From an uncultured Lachnospiraceae bacterium (GTDB taxonomy: Bacteria > Bacillota_A > Clostridia > Lachnospirales > Lachnospiraceae), in the NCBI GenBank assembly GCA_951801245.1, contig CATOMC010000017.1, positions 1-45,036 on the forward strand: a stretch of 45,036 bases of DNA. Reading direction: 5' to 3'. Shown here in pieces: positions 15,220 to 23,719 of this stretch; the first letter of the stretch is position 1, and every line of letters starts with the position of its first letter. Below the pieces are notes generated by a model, which saw only the letters and a program-made list of their open reading frames with translations, ran no database searches and was not told the origin of the DNA. The translations under genes were made by a program, and so were the position numbers.

Positions 15220-16352
15220 AGAAACGGAAGTTAAAATGGTATTTCATACAGAAATTCCTGATTATTATGTTGGCGATTTATGTCAGCGGAGAATTGATCA
15301 GCATCTTGTACCGCAGTGTGGTATTTCCCTTTTTGGGAATGGTGCTGGACTATCAACAGGTACAGATTACCGGTAAAGGCAATATATTTCTATTTATGAT
15401 ACAGATGTTACTGTATTTTGTGGCGGAATTACTGCCTCATGGCGTAGCGGAGTGGATACAGCGCGGTCTCACGTTGGGAATGGGGGAGGCGCTGCAGATT
15501 CATATTGATTCCCCTTTGTACAGTGGACGTTGGGGGATTTTGCTAAGAGTTCTGATTATCGCCGTTTTTTTACTGTTGCTTGGATTCAGCTTACTTCCTT
15601 ATGCTGTTGGAGCGTTATGGTATTACAGAATAGTGACTGTTAAAGTCAACGAGCTGCTAGAAGAGGAGAAGGAGCACCAGCTTACTTATGAGCGTAAACG
15701 CAATCTTCTCTTATCAGACATTGCACATGATATTAAAACACCTATCACGACAATCTGTGGGTATAGTAAGGCTTTGGCGGAGGGTGTGGTGCAGGAAGAT
15801 AAGCAGCAGGCCTATTTGGATGCCATTTATGCAAAATCCATGCGGATGGATGAATTGATAACACTATTGTTTGAATATGTGAAGCTGGGAAGTGAGGGAT
15901 ACGAGCTAAACAGGCAGCCGGGTGATCTGGCGGAACTTTTGAGGGAGAGTGTTGCGCTTCTTTATGCTGATTTTGAAGAGAAAGGAATGGAGGTGGTTCT
16001 CGAGATTCCGGAAGAAAGTGTCCCTTACGTGATGGATCAAATCCAGATGAGCCGTGCTGTGGGTAACCTTCTTTCGAATGCACTGCGGTATGGAAGAACA
16101 GGCGGGCGGGTACTGGTGCGCCTTAAGGAAAACGTGATCACTGTGGCAGACGACGGGGAGCCGATCGATCCGGATTTTGAGGAGCATATTTTTGAACCTT
16201 TTGCAAGAGGAGATAAGGCACGGAACACAAAAGGGGGGACCGGCTTAGGGCTTGGGATTGCTTCCCAGATTGTCAAGATGCATGGCGGAAGGCTGGAACT
16301 GGATTGCCATACAGAAGAAGGATATACAAAAGCCTTTCACATGATTATGTGA
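15216..16352 (+). CDS. Sensor histidine kinase, VanS-like layout
   Basis: A 378-aa membrane sensor. A short cytoplasmic basic start (MKKRKLKWYF) leads to transmembrane helix 1 (about 12-30), an extracellular or membrane-buried region with a further hydrophobic run (about 55-70), and a last helix near 108-132, then a HisKA domain with 'LLSDIAHDIKTPITTICGYS' (His171) and an HATPase_c domain with N box 'SRAVGNLLSNALRYG', G1 'ITVADDGEPI' and G2 'GGTGLGLGIASQIV'. The stimulus cannot be told. It is translated together with the response regulator through a four-base overlap. The short C-terminus right after the ATPase domain is usual. Confidence 0.9.
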   Translation: MKKRKLKWYFIQKFLIIMLAIYVSGELISILYRSVVFPFLGMVLDYQQVQITGKGNIFLFMIQMLLYFVAELLPHGVAEWIQRGLTLGMGEALQIHIDSPLYSGRWGILLRVLIIAVFLLLLGFSLLPYAVGALWYYRIVTVKVNELLEEEKEHQLTYERKRNLLLSDIAHDIKTPITTICGYSKALAEGVVQEDKQQAYLDAIYAKSMRMDELITLLFEYVKLGSEGYELNRQPGDLAELLRESVALLYADFEEKGMEVVLEIPEESVPYVMDQIQMSRAVGNLLSNALRYGRTGGRVLVRLKENVITVADDGEPIDPDFEEHIFEPFARGDKARNTKGGTGLGLGIASQIVKMHGGRLELDCHTEEGYTKAFHMIM

Positions 16353-16538
16353 CATCAAGGGTCTGCTTATGATTATACTATTTGCACAATTAATGCAGTT
16401 CTAAGAAGAGTTTCGCGAACGTCTAACCTATTGCAGGATAGACACAAAGCCGGCGGAATCAATCGGCAGAATTTGCCGGAGAGTACGCGCATATATTAAG
16501 TATTAACAGGGAAAAGATGGCCGGAGGCTTTGTTTATC

Positions 16539-17246
16539 ATGGATGTGAAGAGCAGAATCTTTGCAGGTACAGTGCTTATGGCGGGGGTGGTCCTGACCGG
16601 ACTGTTCGGGATGATGATACATAAAGAAGAACTGGAAGAGGTCAGCAGTTATATAGCAGGTGTTACTTATGAGAAGGAAGATTTGGGGAACAATCCCAAG
16701 ATTGCGCTTACGTTCGATGATGGTCCGCATCCTTACTATACGGAGCAGCTTTTGGACGGACTGAAAGAGCGGGGAGCAAAGGCTTCCTTTTTTGTGTTGG
16801 GAAAGCAGGCTAAGGAAAATCCTGATCTGATCCGCAGGATGCAGGAGGAGGGGCACCTGGTGGGTAATCATACATACAGTCATATTCAGCTCGGACAAAG
16901 CAACAGAGAGGCTTTTAAGGAAGAACTGATCAAGACCAGTGAGGTGCTTTGTGAACTTACCGGGGAGGAGACACAATATGTGCGGCCGCCATATGGGAGC
17001 TGGGATAAGAGTTTTGAGACGGAACTTATGATGTTCCCCGTATTGTGGACGGTAGATCCGATGGACTGGTGCAGCGACGATGTGTCGGGCATTGTGCAGA
17101 GCGTTACGAAGAAGTCGAAGGAAAATTCCATTATCCTTATGCATGACGAATATAAGTCCAGTGTGACCGCAGCGCTTCAGATCGTGGACATTTTACAAGA
17201 ACAGGGGTATGAGTTCGTGACCGTGGATGAGATTTTGTTTGACTGA
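16539..17246 (+). CDS. Membrane-anchored polysaccharide deacetylase (NodB domain)
   Basis: A 235-aa exported protein: one N-terminal membrane helix ('IFAGTVLMAGVVLTGLFGMM', no signal-peptidase site evident) and a NodB-homology domain. Motifs: 'IALTFDDGPHPYY' with the metal-binding Asp, 'LVGNHTYSHIQLG' with the H-x3-H pair, 'YVRPPYGSWD', 'LWTVDPMDW' and 'SIILMHD' with the catalytic His. These enzymes remove N-acetyl groups from cell-wall or surface polysaccharides. The start is ATG at 16539, though the CGGAGG site is 11 bases away; a TTG at 16530 is in frame but too near. It follows the two-component system by 186 bases and may be one of its targets, which is inference. Confidence 0.88.
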   Translation: MDVKSRIFAGTVLMAGVVLTGLFGMMIHKEELEEVSSYIAGVTYEKEDLGNNPKIALTFDDGPHPYYTEQLLDGLKERGAKASFFVLGKQAKENPDLIRRMQEEGHLVGNHTYSHIQLGQSNREAFKEELIKTSEVLCELTGEETQYVRPPYGSWDKSFETELMMFPVLWTVDPMDWCSDDVSGIVQSVTKKSKENSIILMHDEYKSSVTAALQIVDILQEQGYEFVTVDEILFD

Positions 17247-17309
17247 GTCCAAACTGTCAGAACCGTAGAAGTTTAGCCATAGAAGTTTTAGGAAAAATCC
17301 CAAAAACTA

Positions 17310-17339
17310 TTGAATTAGTAATGAGGGATACAGTATAAT
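17310..17339 (+). promoter_or_regulatory. Promoter before the DUF5722 gene
   Basis: TTGAAT at 17310-17315 and TATAAT at 17334-17339 with an 18-base spacer. Transcription would start near 17346 and soon meet the hairpin at 17409-17444, so a roughly 100-base leader or short RNA is expected. Confidence 0.7.
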
Positions 17340-17408
17340 GTCAATATAAAATTTGTTTATATATAAGATCTGGTGAAGAAAACGATCCGTGAATGTCAGA
17401 TTACATGG

Positions 17409-17444
17409 CCGCTTCCTGATTGAGAATTTCAGGAGGCGGTTTTA
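17409..17444 (+). terminator. Intrinsic terminator in the DUF5722 leader
   Basis: CCGCTTCCTG pairs with CAGGAGGCGG (10 bp with one G-T pair) and is followed by TTTTAT. It stands downstream of the promoter at 17310 but upstream of the gene at 17503, so it is either a conditional terminator or the end of a separate short RNA. Confidence 0.7.
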
Positions 17445-17502
17445 TGTCAGGGAGAAATCCGGATCTTGAGAAAGACGGGAAACGGGTAAAGGAAAGCGGT
17501 AT

Positions 17503-19980
17503 ATGCAAAATACAGACAGGGCGGCCGAACCGAAAAAAAGGAAGAAAAAGCGAGTCATTGATAAAGCCAAAGTAGCTGAGAATAAGAAGAAGGCAAAAGC
17601 GAAAAAGGCCAGGATGAAAGAGAAAAGCCGGGAAGAAAGTCAGCGGGAAAGAAGCAGTAGTTCTCAGAAGTCGAAGAGCACGAAGGCTAAGAGAGCAGAT
17701 ATCACGATTATTGATCTGAGCGAAGAGCAGGACGAGGAACTGTTGGACGTAGCGTTTGCAGAAGCTGCAATCGTAAGTGCTGCCGAAGAAGCGGATGAGG
17801 AAGCGGAAGCTTTGAATGTACCGGAAGACGATACGGACGAAGAGATGGAAATCGTGGTTCTTCCGGAAGACGATACGGACGAAGAGATGGAAATCGTGGT
17901 TCTTCCGGAAGACGAAGCGGACGAAGAGATGGAGATCGCGGTTCTGACGGAAGAAGAGGAATCGGGTGCAGAACCGGTAGCAGACTCGGAAGTGGCGGGT
18001 GCGCCAGAAGACGAAGCGGATGCAAAGTCAAAACCGAGAGCCAAAAAGATAGAGCAGGGCAGACAGGCGAAAGCCAGGAGCGATGCAAAAGCAAAATCCG
18101 GGAAACCTGGTAAAGCCGATAAGAAAAAAGATACCTGGAAGATGAAAAAGACAGCGGGCATTTGTGCCGCTTGTATTGCGGTACTGGCGCTTGCGGGCAC
18201 GGGTATTACGTTCGGGGTACGGCATCATCTGCAAGAACTTGCCGCAGCAAATGCTGTGGTGGAAGCCATGGTACATACAGAGGCAGTGGAACTTGCCGGG
18301 TACAGTAAGATGCAGCACCAGAAGGAGGGGCTTCAGAAAAATGCCGGTAAAGGTACCGCCAGAGCACTGGTGGATGCGGCGCGCTTTATGCTGGACGGGA
18401 TTAAAAACAGGCCCAGACCGGTAGAAATCACAGAGGAGAATGCGCTTGATTTTGCGACCATAGAGAGTTGTCTGATCAATACGAAGACAGGCAAGGTGGA
18501 TGTGACGATGTCGGCCGATGGGCTGGCAATCAGTGATGACGGTTACTATTATCTGTTTGAAGAAAAGACGTATGATACGGAATTAGTCAGTGAAGAATAT
18601 ATTATCGAGGAACCAAAAGATGTGGATTTGACCTTTTCGGTCAATCTAAATTATAATTCTGCCGGCTCCAGATTGTTTTCCAAGTTTGTGGTGGCAATCA
18701 AAAAAGACGGACAGTTTATGGCGGTCAGCAGGCCTCGCTATATTACGAATCCGGAGGCCATTGCCAAGTACAGACCTTCCTTTGGGAATACCAGATCCAA
18801 GAAAGGGCTTCTGGTGGATCCGAATAAGCTAAGGGGTACGGAATTAGATGACCTGGGTGTCAAACATGCGGCTTACAACATTCCCATGAGTAAGATTTTG
18901 GGAGAGACTACGATGGCGGTCTATCCGACAATCTATTATAATTATAATGGTAAGACGTATGCTTTTAACGGACAGGCTATCTCAGAGTATGATTTTGTGT
19001 TTTCTACGTTGTCTGGTAAGGGAATAACCACGACGGCAATTATTTTAAACGATATGGCGCCCGGACATACGCAGTTGATTCATCCGAAGGCACGTTCTGG
19101 TAACAAGCGTTCGCTTTACTATGCTTTCAACGGTACGGACGAGTCCGGCACGGAATATATGGCAGCCATCGGATCGTTTCTGGCGAACCGTTACTCCGGC
19201 ACCGGACATGGAACGGTCATGAACTGGGTCATCAGCAACGAGATTAACGCCAGAAGCGAGTGGAATTATATCGAATATATGGATACGGAAAGTTATGTAG
19301 AGGAGTTTGCCAAAGCATTCAGGGTCTTCTACAATGCGATTGTCAGCGTGAACGGCAATGCAAGAGTGTATATTTCCCTGGATCAGCAGTGGGGCAAGAG
19401 TCTGTATTCCAGTAATGGATATGGTTCCAAAGAGATTCTGGATGAATTTAACAATAATATCAAGGCATGCGGCAACATTGACTGGGGGCTTGCACAGCAT
19501 CCTTACAACTATCCGCTGACCAGCGCCAAGGCATGGACGCTTAGCAGCAAAGCGGCTTCCTATGTGACGGAATCAGAAAATACGCCGGTGCTTACGATCA
19601 AAAACATCCATGTGCTCACCAACTATCTGCAAAAACCGGAGATGCTGACGGAGGATGGTGAGGTACGGCATCTGATCTTAAGTGAGATGGGGTATACTTC
19701 CACGGCGGGACAGGATCTGCAGGCGGCGTCTTTTGCTTATGCCTACAAGATTATCGAGGCTAATCAATACATAGACAGTGTGCTGCTATCCAGACAGACA
19801 GATGCATCCGTGGAGGTCCAGCAGGGGCTTGCGCTGGGCATCAATGGGCCAAACGGGGCGCCCAAGTCGCTCTATACGGTCTACAAATACATCGATACGC
19901 CGGAGTGCGCACAATATACGGATTATCTGTTGCCGGTCATTGGGATTTCCAGTTGGAACGAGGTGATCAGGCAGCGATGA
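17503..19980 (+). CDS. Large membrane-anchored DUF5722 protein
   Basis: An 825-aa protein in three parts. Residues 1-215 are cytoplasmic and of extreme composition: a Lys/Arg-rich start ('PKKRKKKRVIDKAKV'), an acidic middle with a 14-residue tandem repeat (PEDDTDEEMEIVVL, about residues 107-148), and a second Lys-rich block. One membrane helix follows at about 218-240. The extracellular part carries DUF5722 ('LDDLGVKHAAYNIPMSKI' and 'YNYNGKTYAFNG', 'HGTVMNWVISNEIN', 'WGLAQHPYNYPL', 'LILSEMGYTS'), which looks like a TIM-barrel glycoside-hydrolase-like fold; N-E-I-N and S-E-M-G are candidate acid/base and nucleophile glutamates. Substrate unknown. The start ATG follows AAAGGAAAGCGGTAT. It is probably expressed from the promoter at 17310 through a hairpin leader. 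Confidence 0.85.
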   Translation: MQNTDRAAEPKKRKKKRVIDKAKVAENKKKAKAKKARMKEKSREESQRERSSSSQKSKSTKAKRADITIIDLSEEQDEELLDVAFAEAAIVSAAEEADEEAEALNVPEDDTDEEMEIVVLPEDDTDEEMEIVVLPEDEADEEMEIAVLTEEEESGAEPVADSEVAGAPEDEADAKSKPRAKKIEQGRQAKARSDAKAKSGKPGKADKKKDTWKMKKTAGICAACIAVLALAGTGITFGVRHHLQELAAANAVVEAMVHTEAVELAGYSKMQHQKEGLQKNAGKGTARALVDAARFMLDGIKNRPRPVEITEENALDFATIESCLINTKTGKVDVTMSADGLAISDDGYYYLFEEKTYDTELVSEEYIIEEPKDVDLTFSVNLNYNSAGSRLFSKFVVAIKKDGQFMAVSRPRYITNPEAIAKYRPSFGNTRSKKGLLVDPNKLRGTELDDLGVKHAAYNIPMSKILGETTMAVYPTIYYNYNGKTYAFNGQAISEYDFVFSTLSGKGITTTAIILNDMAPGHTQLIHPKARSGNKRSLYYAFNGTDESGTEYMAAIGSFLANRYSGTGHGTVMNWVISNEINARSEWNYIEYMDTESYVEEFAKAFRVFYNAIVSVNGNARVYISLDQQWGKSLYSSNGYGSKEILDEFNNNIKACGNIDWGLAQHPYNYPLTSAKAWTLSSKAASYVTESENTPVLTIKNIHVLTNYLQKPEMLTEDGEVRHLILSEMGYTSTAGQDLQAASFAYAYKIIEANQYIDSVLLSRQTDASVEVQQGLALGINGPNGAPKSLYTVYKYIDTPECAQYTDYLLPVIGISSWNEVIRQR
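17821..17946 (+). repeat. 42-bp in-frame tandem repeat in the DUF5722 gene
   Basis: Two exact 42-base copies (17821-17862 and 17863-17904) and a third diverged one (17905-17946) encode PEDDTDEEMEIVVL twice and then a variant ending EIAVL. Exact identity of the first two shows a recent duplication. Copy number can change without breaking the frame. Confidence 0.95.
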
Positions 19981-19996
19981 AGTATGGCGGTTAGTG

Positions 19997-20512
19997 TCAG
20001 AATAATCTGGAGACAAGATATTGATAGATATCCTGGTTGTTTTTCTGCCAGTTGGTGCAGATGGCGGCAGCGGTATTTTCATCGGGGACGGACAGGGTGA
20101 TTTCCACCACTGTTACGTCCTTTTCCTTTGCCATCAGATGGGCGTCATACTCTCCGGACGTGGATTTGTAGTAGTCTGCCAGAATGGATACTTCATTGCG
20201 CATCTCCATTTCATTGGCCTTGAAAAAGGAAGAGATGTCCTCTTTGATGGAATCATTGATGCGGTTGCCGAAAAAAGACAAGGTAGAACGGCCTTCCTCC
20301 GTAATTTCCAGATAAGTGCGGTTACGGTGGGATTTGGCCACGATCAGTTCCGTATCGATCAGTTCGGCGATCACCTGCTGCAGGGTCAGGAAATTGGTGT
20401 ATTCCCGCTCTAAGATAAAATCACCTACCTGCGCCTTGGTCAAAGGAAAGGTAACGCAATCGAGCATATAGAGAACAATCAGTTTATAGAGTGTCAACGG
20501 GTCATGTGTCAT
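19997..20512 (-). CDS. DUF4364 family protein
   Basis: A 171-aa cytoplasmic protein with a winged-helix-like N-terminal half ('LYKLIVLYMLDCVTFPLTKA', 'LTLQQVIAELIDTELIVAKS', 'YLEITEEGRSTLSFF') and an alpha/beta C-terminal half. This pattern is that of DUF4364, found in Clostridia and predicted to be a transcription regulator. It starts at the ATG at 20512 after GAAAGGCACCTAT and its start overlaps the end of the radical SAM gene by 11 bases, so the two are co-translated. It ends only 16 bases from the convergent DUF5722 gene, with no terminator between them. Confidence 0.85.
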   Translation of the reverse strand: MTHDPLTLYKLIVLYMLDCVTFPLTKAQVGDFILEREYTNFLTLQQVIAELIDTELIVAKSHRNRTYLEITEEGRSTLSFFGNRINDSIKEDISSFFKANEMEMRNEVSILADYYKSTSGEYDAHLMAKEKDVTVVEITLSVPDENTAAAICTNWQKNNQDIYQYLVSRLF

Positions 20513-21464
20513 ATAGGTGCCTTTCATAATGCGAGCCCTGCCGGGCATCCTGCAGTTTCATGGTGTGGTGCAGTGTATTCAGAACATCCCGCTTGTTCAG
20601 ACTCCATAAAGGAGCCAGTAAGAGATTGCGGGGGCCGTCACCGGTAAGCCTGTGTATCACAATATCCGGGGACAGTATTTTAAGGCAGTTGATCAGCAGT
20701 GCCAGATAACTTTCTTTTGAGAGGGGAAGATAGTCGCCCTGTTCATACAAGCAAGCCAGATCTGTACCTCTCAAAACGTGTAACAACTGTAATTTAATAC
20801 CCCAGGTACCGATCCTGTTCAGGTGCGTGATGGTCTGTAACACCTGTTGTGGTGTTTCATCCGGGAGGCCCAGAATCACATGAGTGATGACAGGTATGCC
20901 GGCATCTTTCAATTGCCTGACACAATTGTCATATACTTTCAAAGGGTAGCCGCGCCTGATAAAACGGGCTGTCTTCTCATGGATTGTCTGCAGTCCCAGT
21001 TCGATCCAGACAAACTTGTCAGGGTATTTTTCTTTTGTATTGACCAATAAGGTCAGTATATTTTCCGGTATGCAGTCGGGTCTTGTAGCGATAGAGATAC
21101 CCGCCACGGAGGGTTCCTTGAGTGCTTCCTCATAGATCGTATGAAGGTAAGCAGGGTCGCCATATGTATTGGTGTAGGCCTGGAAATAGGCAATATAACG
21201 AACACCTGTTTTTTTATGATGGAAAAGCGCCTGACCGGCCGCTAGCTGTGCCTGCATGGAGGGATAAGACTGCCTGGCTATGGCAAAGTCACCGCTCCCG
21301 CCGGCACTGCAGAAAATACAGCCGTTATTACCCAGACTGCCGTCTCTGTTAGGACAGGTAAGCCCCGCATCCAGAGCAATCTTATATAATTTCTCTCCAT
21401 ATACGTTCTTACAGTAGGCATCCAAAGAAAAGTAAGGCTTACCATACCAGTTTACATGATCCAT
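20502..21464 (-). CDS. Radical SAM protein, TIGR01212 (YhcC) family
   Basis: A 320-aa radical SAM enzyme. The cluster-binding block is 'LTCPNRDGSLGNNGCIFCSA', in which the last two cysteines keep the CxxC spacing and the first is moved upstream, as is typical of the YhcC/TIGR01212 family rather than the standard CxxxCxxC. 'VIHVILGLPDET'-like residues (here 'VITHVILGLPDETPQQVL') and 'WGIKLQLLHVLRGTDLA' are also family marks. Its reaction is not well established; related enzymes act on tRNA or ribosomal components. The start at 21464 follows AGGGAATTATGT. It forms a minus-strand pair with DUF4364. Confidence 0.9.
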   Translation of the reverse strand: MDHVNWYGKPYFSLDAYCKNVYGEKLYKIALDAGLTCPNRDGSLGNNGCIFCSAGGSGDFAIARQSYPSMQAQLAAGQALFHHKKTGVRYIAYFQAYTNTYGDPAYLHTIYEEALKEPSVAGISIATRPDCIPENILTLLVNTKEKYPDKFVWIELGLQTIHEKTARFIRRGYPLKVYDNCVRQLKDAGIPVITHVILGLPDETPQQVLQTITHLNRIGTWGIKLQLLHVLRGTDLACLYEQGDYLPLSKESYLALLINCLKILSPDIVIHRLTGDGPRNLLLAPLWSLNKRDVLNTLHHTMKLQDARQGSHYERHLYDT

Positions 21465-21520
21465 ACATAATTCCCTAAAGGTAACCGCTCATCCGAGTTC
21501 GCGAAGCGAATCTCGTAAAG

Positions 21521-22681
21521 TTATTTGCGAAGCAAATTACTTTTTTTGACTGCCTCAGCCACGACCTCAGCCACACGGGGGTCAAAGGCTTCCGGCATGA
21601 TATTGTCATCGCGCAATTGATCGTCCGGCACAAGCCCGGCAATGGCATGGGCGGCGGCCAGCTTCATCTCTTCCGTGATCTGTACGGCACGGCCTTCCAG
21701 AGCGCCTTTGAAGATGCCGGGGAAGGCTACCACATTGTTGACTTGATTCGGGAAGTCGGAGCGGCCTGTGCCTACCACACGCGCACCGGCGGCCTTGGCA
21801 GCATCCGGCATGATTTCCGGTACAGGGTTCGCCATGGCAAAGAGAATGGAATCTTTGTTCATGGAAGATACCATATCGGGTGTTACGATATTGGGAGCGG
21901 AGACACCCACAAAGATATCGGCGCCTTTCAGGGCATCGGCCAGGGAGCCGGTCTCATGATGGGGGTTGGTCACTTCTGCCATTTTCTGTTGCATCCAGTT
22001 AAGGCCCTCGGTATCCTGGGCTATGATTCCTATCTTATCACACATAATAACGTTATGGAAACCATAGGTGAGGAGGAGCTTCGTGATGGCTACGCCGGCA
22101 CTGCCGGCTCCGTTTACGACTACCTTACAGTCTTCTTTCTCTTTGTTGACGACCTTAAGTGCGTTGATGATACCGGCCAGTACCACTATGGCAGTGCCGT
22201 GCTGGTCGTCGTGAAAGACCGGGATATCCAGGATTTCCTTTAACCGTTCCTCAATCTCGAAACAGCGGGGAGCGCTGATGTCTTCCAGATTAATACCGCC
22301 GAAACCCGGCGCCAGATAGGTCACGGCCTTGATAATCTCTTCGGTGTCCTGGGTGTCTAAGCAGATCGGTACGGCATTGACACCGCCAAACTCTTTAAAC
22401 AGGACGGCCTTTCCTTCCATCACCGGCATAGCGGCGTAGGGGCCGATATTGCCGAGGCCAAGAACCGCACTGCCGTCTGATACAACGGCTACGGTGTTGG
22501 ATTTCCAGGTGTAGGTGTAGGCGGCTTCCTTATCTTCGGCGATGACTTTGCAGGGTTCTGCCACACCGGGCGTATAGGCGAGGGACAGATCCTCGCGGGT
22601 CTTAACAGGCGTCTTGGAAACAGTCTCCAGTTTGCCTTTCCATTTTTCGTGTAATTCCAGTGCTTTTTCGTTGGTTGTCAT
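21521..22681 (-). CDS. NAD(P)-dependent malic enzyme
   Basis: A 386-aa enzyme that oxidatively decarboxylates malate to pyruvate and CO2. The short bacterial form is recognised by 'LSLAYTPGVAEPCKVIAEDK', 'VAVVSDGSAVLGLGNIGPYA' , 'GGINLEDISAPRCFEIEE' and 'IPVFHDDQHGTAIVVLAG', with the catalytic Lys/Asp and metal-binding acidic residues, plus a Rossmann motif 'VVVNGAGSAGVAITKLLL'. No phosphotransacetylase domain follows, so it is not the long MaeB type. The start follows ACGAGGTATTCCC. A sigma-A-like promoter lies at 22795-22821. It links glycolysis and the C4 acid pool and may supply reducing power. The last codons form an ATTTGC/GCAAAT hairpin that may help end the transcript. Confidence 0.95.
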   Translation of the reverse strand: MTTNEKALELHEKWKGKLETVSKTPVKTREDLSLAYTPGVAEPCKVIAEDKEAAYTYTWKSNTVAVVSDGSAVLGLGNIGPYAAMPVMEGKAVLFKEFGGVNAVPICLDTQDTEEIIKAVTYLAPGFGGINLEDISAPRCFEIEERLKEILDIPVFHDDQHGTAIVVLAGIINALKVVNKEKEDCKVVVNGAGSAGVAITKLLLTYGFHNVIMCDKIGIIAQDTEGLNWMQQKMAEVTNPHHETGSLADALKGADIFVGVSAPNIVTPDMVSSMNKDSILFAMANPVPEIMPDAAKAAGARVVGTGRSDFPNQVNNVVAFPGIFKGALEGRAVQITEEMKLAAAHAIAGLVPDDQLRDDNIMPEAFDPRVAEVVAEAVKKSNLLRK

Positions 22682-22794
22682 GGGAATACCTCGTTTCTTG
22701 TTTGTAGCAGGTCATAAACATGGCCTCTCAATCTGTAACAGCATAGAAGGATGAACCGTCGCTGTCAGGCGGCGATTTCATCACCCATGCTTAT

Positions 22795-22821
22795 ATTATA
22801 GTATTTGGAAGGGGCTTGCAA
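22795..22821 (-). promoter_or_regulatory. Probable promoter of malic enzyme
   Basis: On the minus strand TTGCAA (22821-22816) is followed by TATAAT (22800-22795). The spacer is short at 15 bases; using TAATAT two bases further on gives 17. The start codon is 114 bases downstream. Confidence 0.5.
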
Positions 22822-22854
22822 CTTCTTTATTGCAAAGACGGGCAATATATGTCA

Positions 22855-23100
22855 TCATTTGGCTTTATGCCATGACGCGGGTAAGATCACTTTGGATGCG
22901 TGCCGATTTCCCTTTTTCTGATCACGGAAATGCAGTCCTAACCGGGACAGCGTATCTTTATAGACTTTCAGCCGGCTTTCGGTGATGGTGATGCCGGCTT
23001 CACCGCCCAGAAAGGCGATGTTCCTATGTCCTAGCAAGGCGAGGTGTTCGATGGCCTGCACCATGCCGGTGTTTTCCTCCCGGTTCAGGTACACAGAGGC
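22855..23100 (-). pseudogene. Remnant of a LacI-family sugar regulator
   Basis: Reading the minus strand, 'VYLNREENTGMVQAIEHLAL' and 'LGHRNIAFLGGEAGITITES', 'RLKVYKDTLSRLGL' match the middle of the periplasmic-binding-like effector domain of LacI/PurR regulators (usual 'V..DN..G...A..HL...GHR.IAFLGG'). The N-terminal DNA-binding half is missing and the frame ends early in unrelated residues. It cannot be functional. It abuts a broken ROK gene on the opposite strand near 23095. Confidence 0.75.
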
Positions 23101-23452
23101 AAAGCTGGGAGAGCAGATTCCTGTTCAGATATTGGATCATGCGGCAAGAAGCCTTTCATGTATGATCATGAATCTGATAAAGGCCCTGGATCCGGAAATG
23201 TTTATCCTTGGCGGCGGTTGTGTGCGGGACGGATATTTGCTGGAACATATGCAAAGATGGCTGAACCCGGATATTATGCACAGCAAGCATCTGATTCTGA
23301 TCGCCAAAGGAAAGAGCAAGGCTTCTATCATCCGTAAGGCTCTGGCCGGGCCTGTTTCTACGGAGATACCGGCTTCCGTGGTACAACTGCATCCTAACTG
23401 TGAAATATTGCTGGATGCGGATGCGGCAAGTGAGATTGCGCGGCTATTGTAA
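23098..23452 (+). pseudogene. 3' remnant of a ROK-family sugar kinase/regulator
   Basis: The plus-strand frame from about 23098 to the TAA at 23450-23452 reads 'EAKLGEQIPVQILDHAARSL', 'MNLIKALDPEMFILGGGCVR' and a C-terminal domain. The segment 'LDPE.fiLGGG' is the ATP/sugar-side signature of ROK kinases. The N-terminal phosphate-binding part is absent and the frame is continued upstream only by antisense of the LacI remnant. A deletion joined the two fossils. Such LacI-ROK pairs often belong to sugar operons, so a carbohydrate locus was probably lost here. Confidence 0.65.
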
Positions 23453-23559
23453 GGAATCCGGTCACAAAACCAGGTCTGGTAAGATAGAACGGGGATTATC
23501 TTTTGTAAGCTTCCGTTTTTTCTTTGCTTCCGTAATTTACTATTTTTATAAAAAATAAC

Positions 23560-23588
23560 TTTCTATTTTTAACGATATGGTGTATAAT
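23560..23588 (+). promoter_or_regulatory. Probable promoter of rho
   Basis: TATAAT at 23583-23588 is a consensus -10 box in AT-rich DNA, with a weak -35 (TTTCTA at 23560-23565) 17 bases before it. The rho ATG is 131 bases further on, leaving a leader in which rho autoregulation could act. Nothing else was found in the 266-base gap. Confidence 0.55.
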
Positions 23589-23719
23589 ACATTTTGTACA
23601 TAAGAAACAGGTACATAAAAATCCTTTTCTAAGTCATATCAGGTACAAAATCCCAGGACGAAAGATTGTTATAGATAAGTTTAAATGATAGAGAAATAGA
23701 AAGAATACGGGAGGAATTT

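Noticed and set aside
17664..18200. Ser-rich repeated frame on the minus strand opposite the DUF5722 acidic repeat
   Set aside because: The Ser/Ala repeats simply mirror the GAA/GAC-rich coding strand.
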